Below, piece by piece: positions 6,021-6,114 of a DNA stretch of 6,114 nt. The DNA is from Acetobacteraceae bacterium (GTDB lineage: Bacteria > Pseudomonadota > Alphaproteobacteria > Acetobacterales > Acetobacteraceae), in contig DAHUXX010000215.1 of assembly GCA_027306955.1 (NCBI GenBank), positions 1 to 6,114 of the forward strand, read 5' to 3'. Below the pieces are notes generated by a model. It saw nothing but the letters and a program-made list of their open reading frames with translations, did no database searches and was not told the DNA's origin. The translations under genes were made by a program, and so were the position numbers. Position 1 is the stretch's first letter; each line of letters starts with the position of its first letter.

Positions 6021-6114
6021 ATGGCCGTACCCCCTCGCGCCGACCGGCTCTGGCGCCATGCGCGGCTGGCGACGCTTGCCCCGGACCGGCGGGGCCTCGG
6101 CATCGTCGCCGGCG
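6021..6114 (+). CDS. hutI: probable imidazolonepropionase, N-terminal fragment (runs off window)
   Basis: The first 31 codons of a gene that continues past the right edge. The peptide contains DRLWRHARLATLAP and then RRGLGIVAG, which resembles the N-terminal beta strands of imidazolonepropionase (LWxNARLATL then a GLGxVEDG-like stretch as I recall it). That enzyme is a metal-dependent amidohydrolase that opens imidazolone-5-propionate to N-formimino-L-glutamate in histidine degradation. The catalytic metal motifs lie downstream and cannot be checked. Another amidohydrolase-superfamily enzyme is the main alternative. The gene is divergent from dmeR with 105 bases between the starts, and it has GGGAG eight bases upstream. 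Confidence 0.55.
   Translation, partial: MAVPPRADRLWRHARLATLAPDRRGLGIVAG

Overview
The window is a very GC-rich (around 70% by eye) piece of bacterial chromosome with dense, strongly GC3-biased genes. Every gene reads as alphaproteobacterial. The thrC plus M16 processing-peptidase pair, a Tim44-domain protein, a PmbA/TldE homologue and a dmeR-dmeF metal-efflux pair together suggest a Rhodospirillales/Acetobacteraceae-like or related alphaproteobacterium. That placement is inferred from gene content and not proven. I see no phage, integrase, transposase, tRNA, rRNA or CRISPR.

Layout. Bases 1-602 (+) are the 3' part of threonine synthase (thrC). Bases 599-1873 (+) are an M16B zinc peptidase resembling the mitochondrial processing peptidase, translationally coupled to thrC by an ATGA overlap. 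Bases 1874-2030 are a non-coding gap dominated by two head-to-head palindromic REP-like units. Bases 2031-3359 (+) are pmbA/tldE, followed by a GC-rich hairpin. Bases 3439-4368 (+) are an exported or membrane-anchored Tim44-like protein. Six bases later the convergent metal operon ends: dmeF (5640-4375, -), a CDF-family Co/Ni exporter with histidine-rich loops, and dmeR (5915-5637, -), its RcnR-type repressor. The two overlap by ATGA. Upstream of dmeR lies a G-tract element flanked by ATA/TAT that looks like an RcnR/DmeR-type operator. At the right edge, a divergent gene starting at 6021 (+) looks like the first 31 codons of imidazolonepropionase (hutI).

How the genes work together. dmeR and dmeF form a self-contained metal-homeostasis unit. 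The regulator has the exact four-residue Ni/Co fingerprint of RcnR (His3, Cys35, His60, His64), and the transporter should export Co2+/Ni2+ from the cytoplasm when repression is relieved. The left half is housekeeping: threonine biosynthesis, an M16 peptidase, a TldD/E-type proteolysis factor and a membrane-associated Tim44-like protein.

Most of the window is ordinary, and I found no convincing new multi-gene system. The parts that deserve a closer look are the paired REP element, the extra roughly 80-residue domain between two histidine clusters in DmeF, the tandem HGHA repeat inside it, and the putative DmeR operator.
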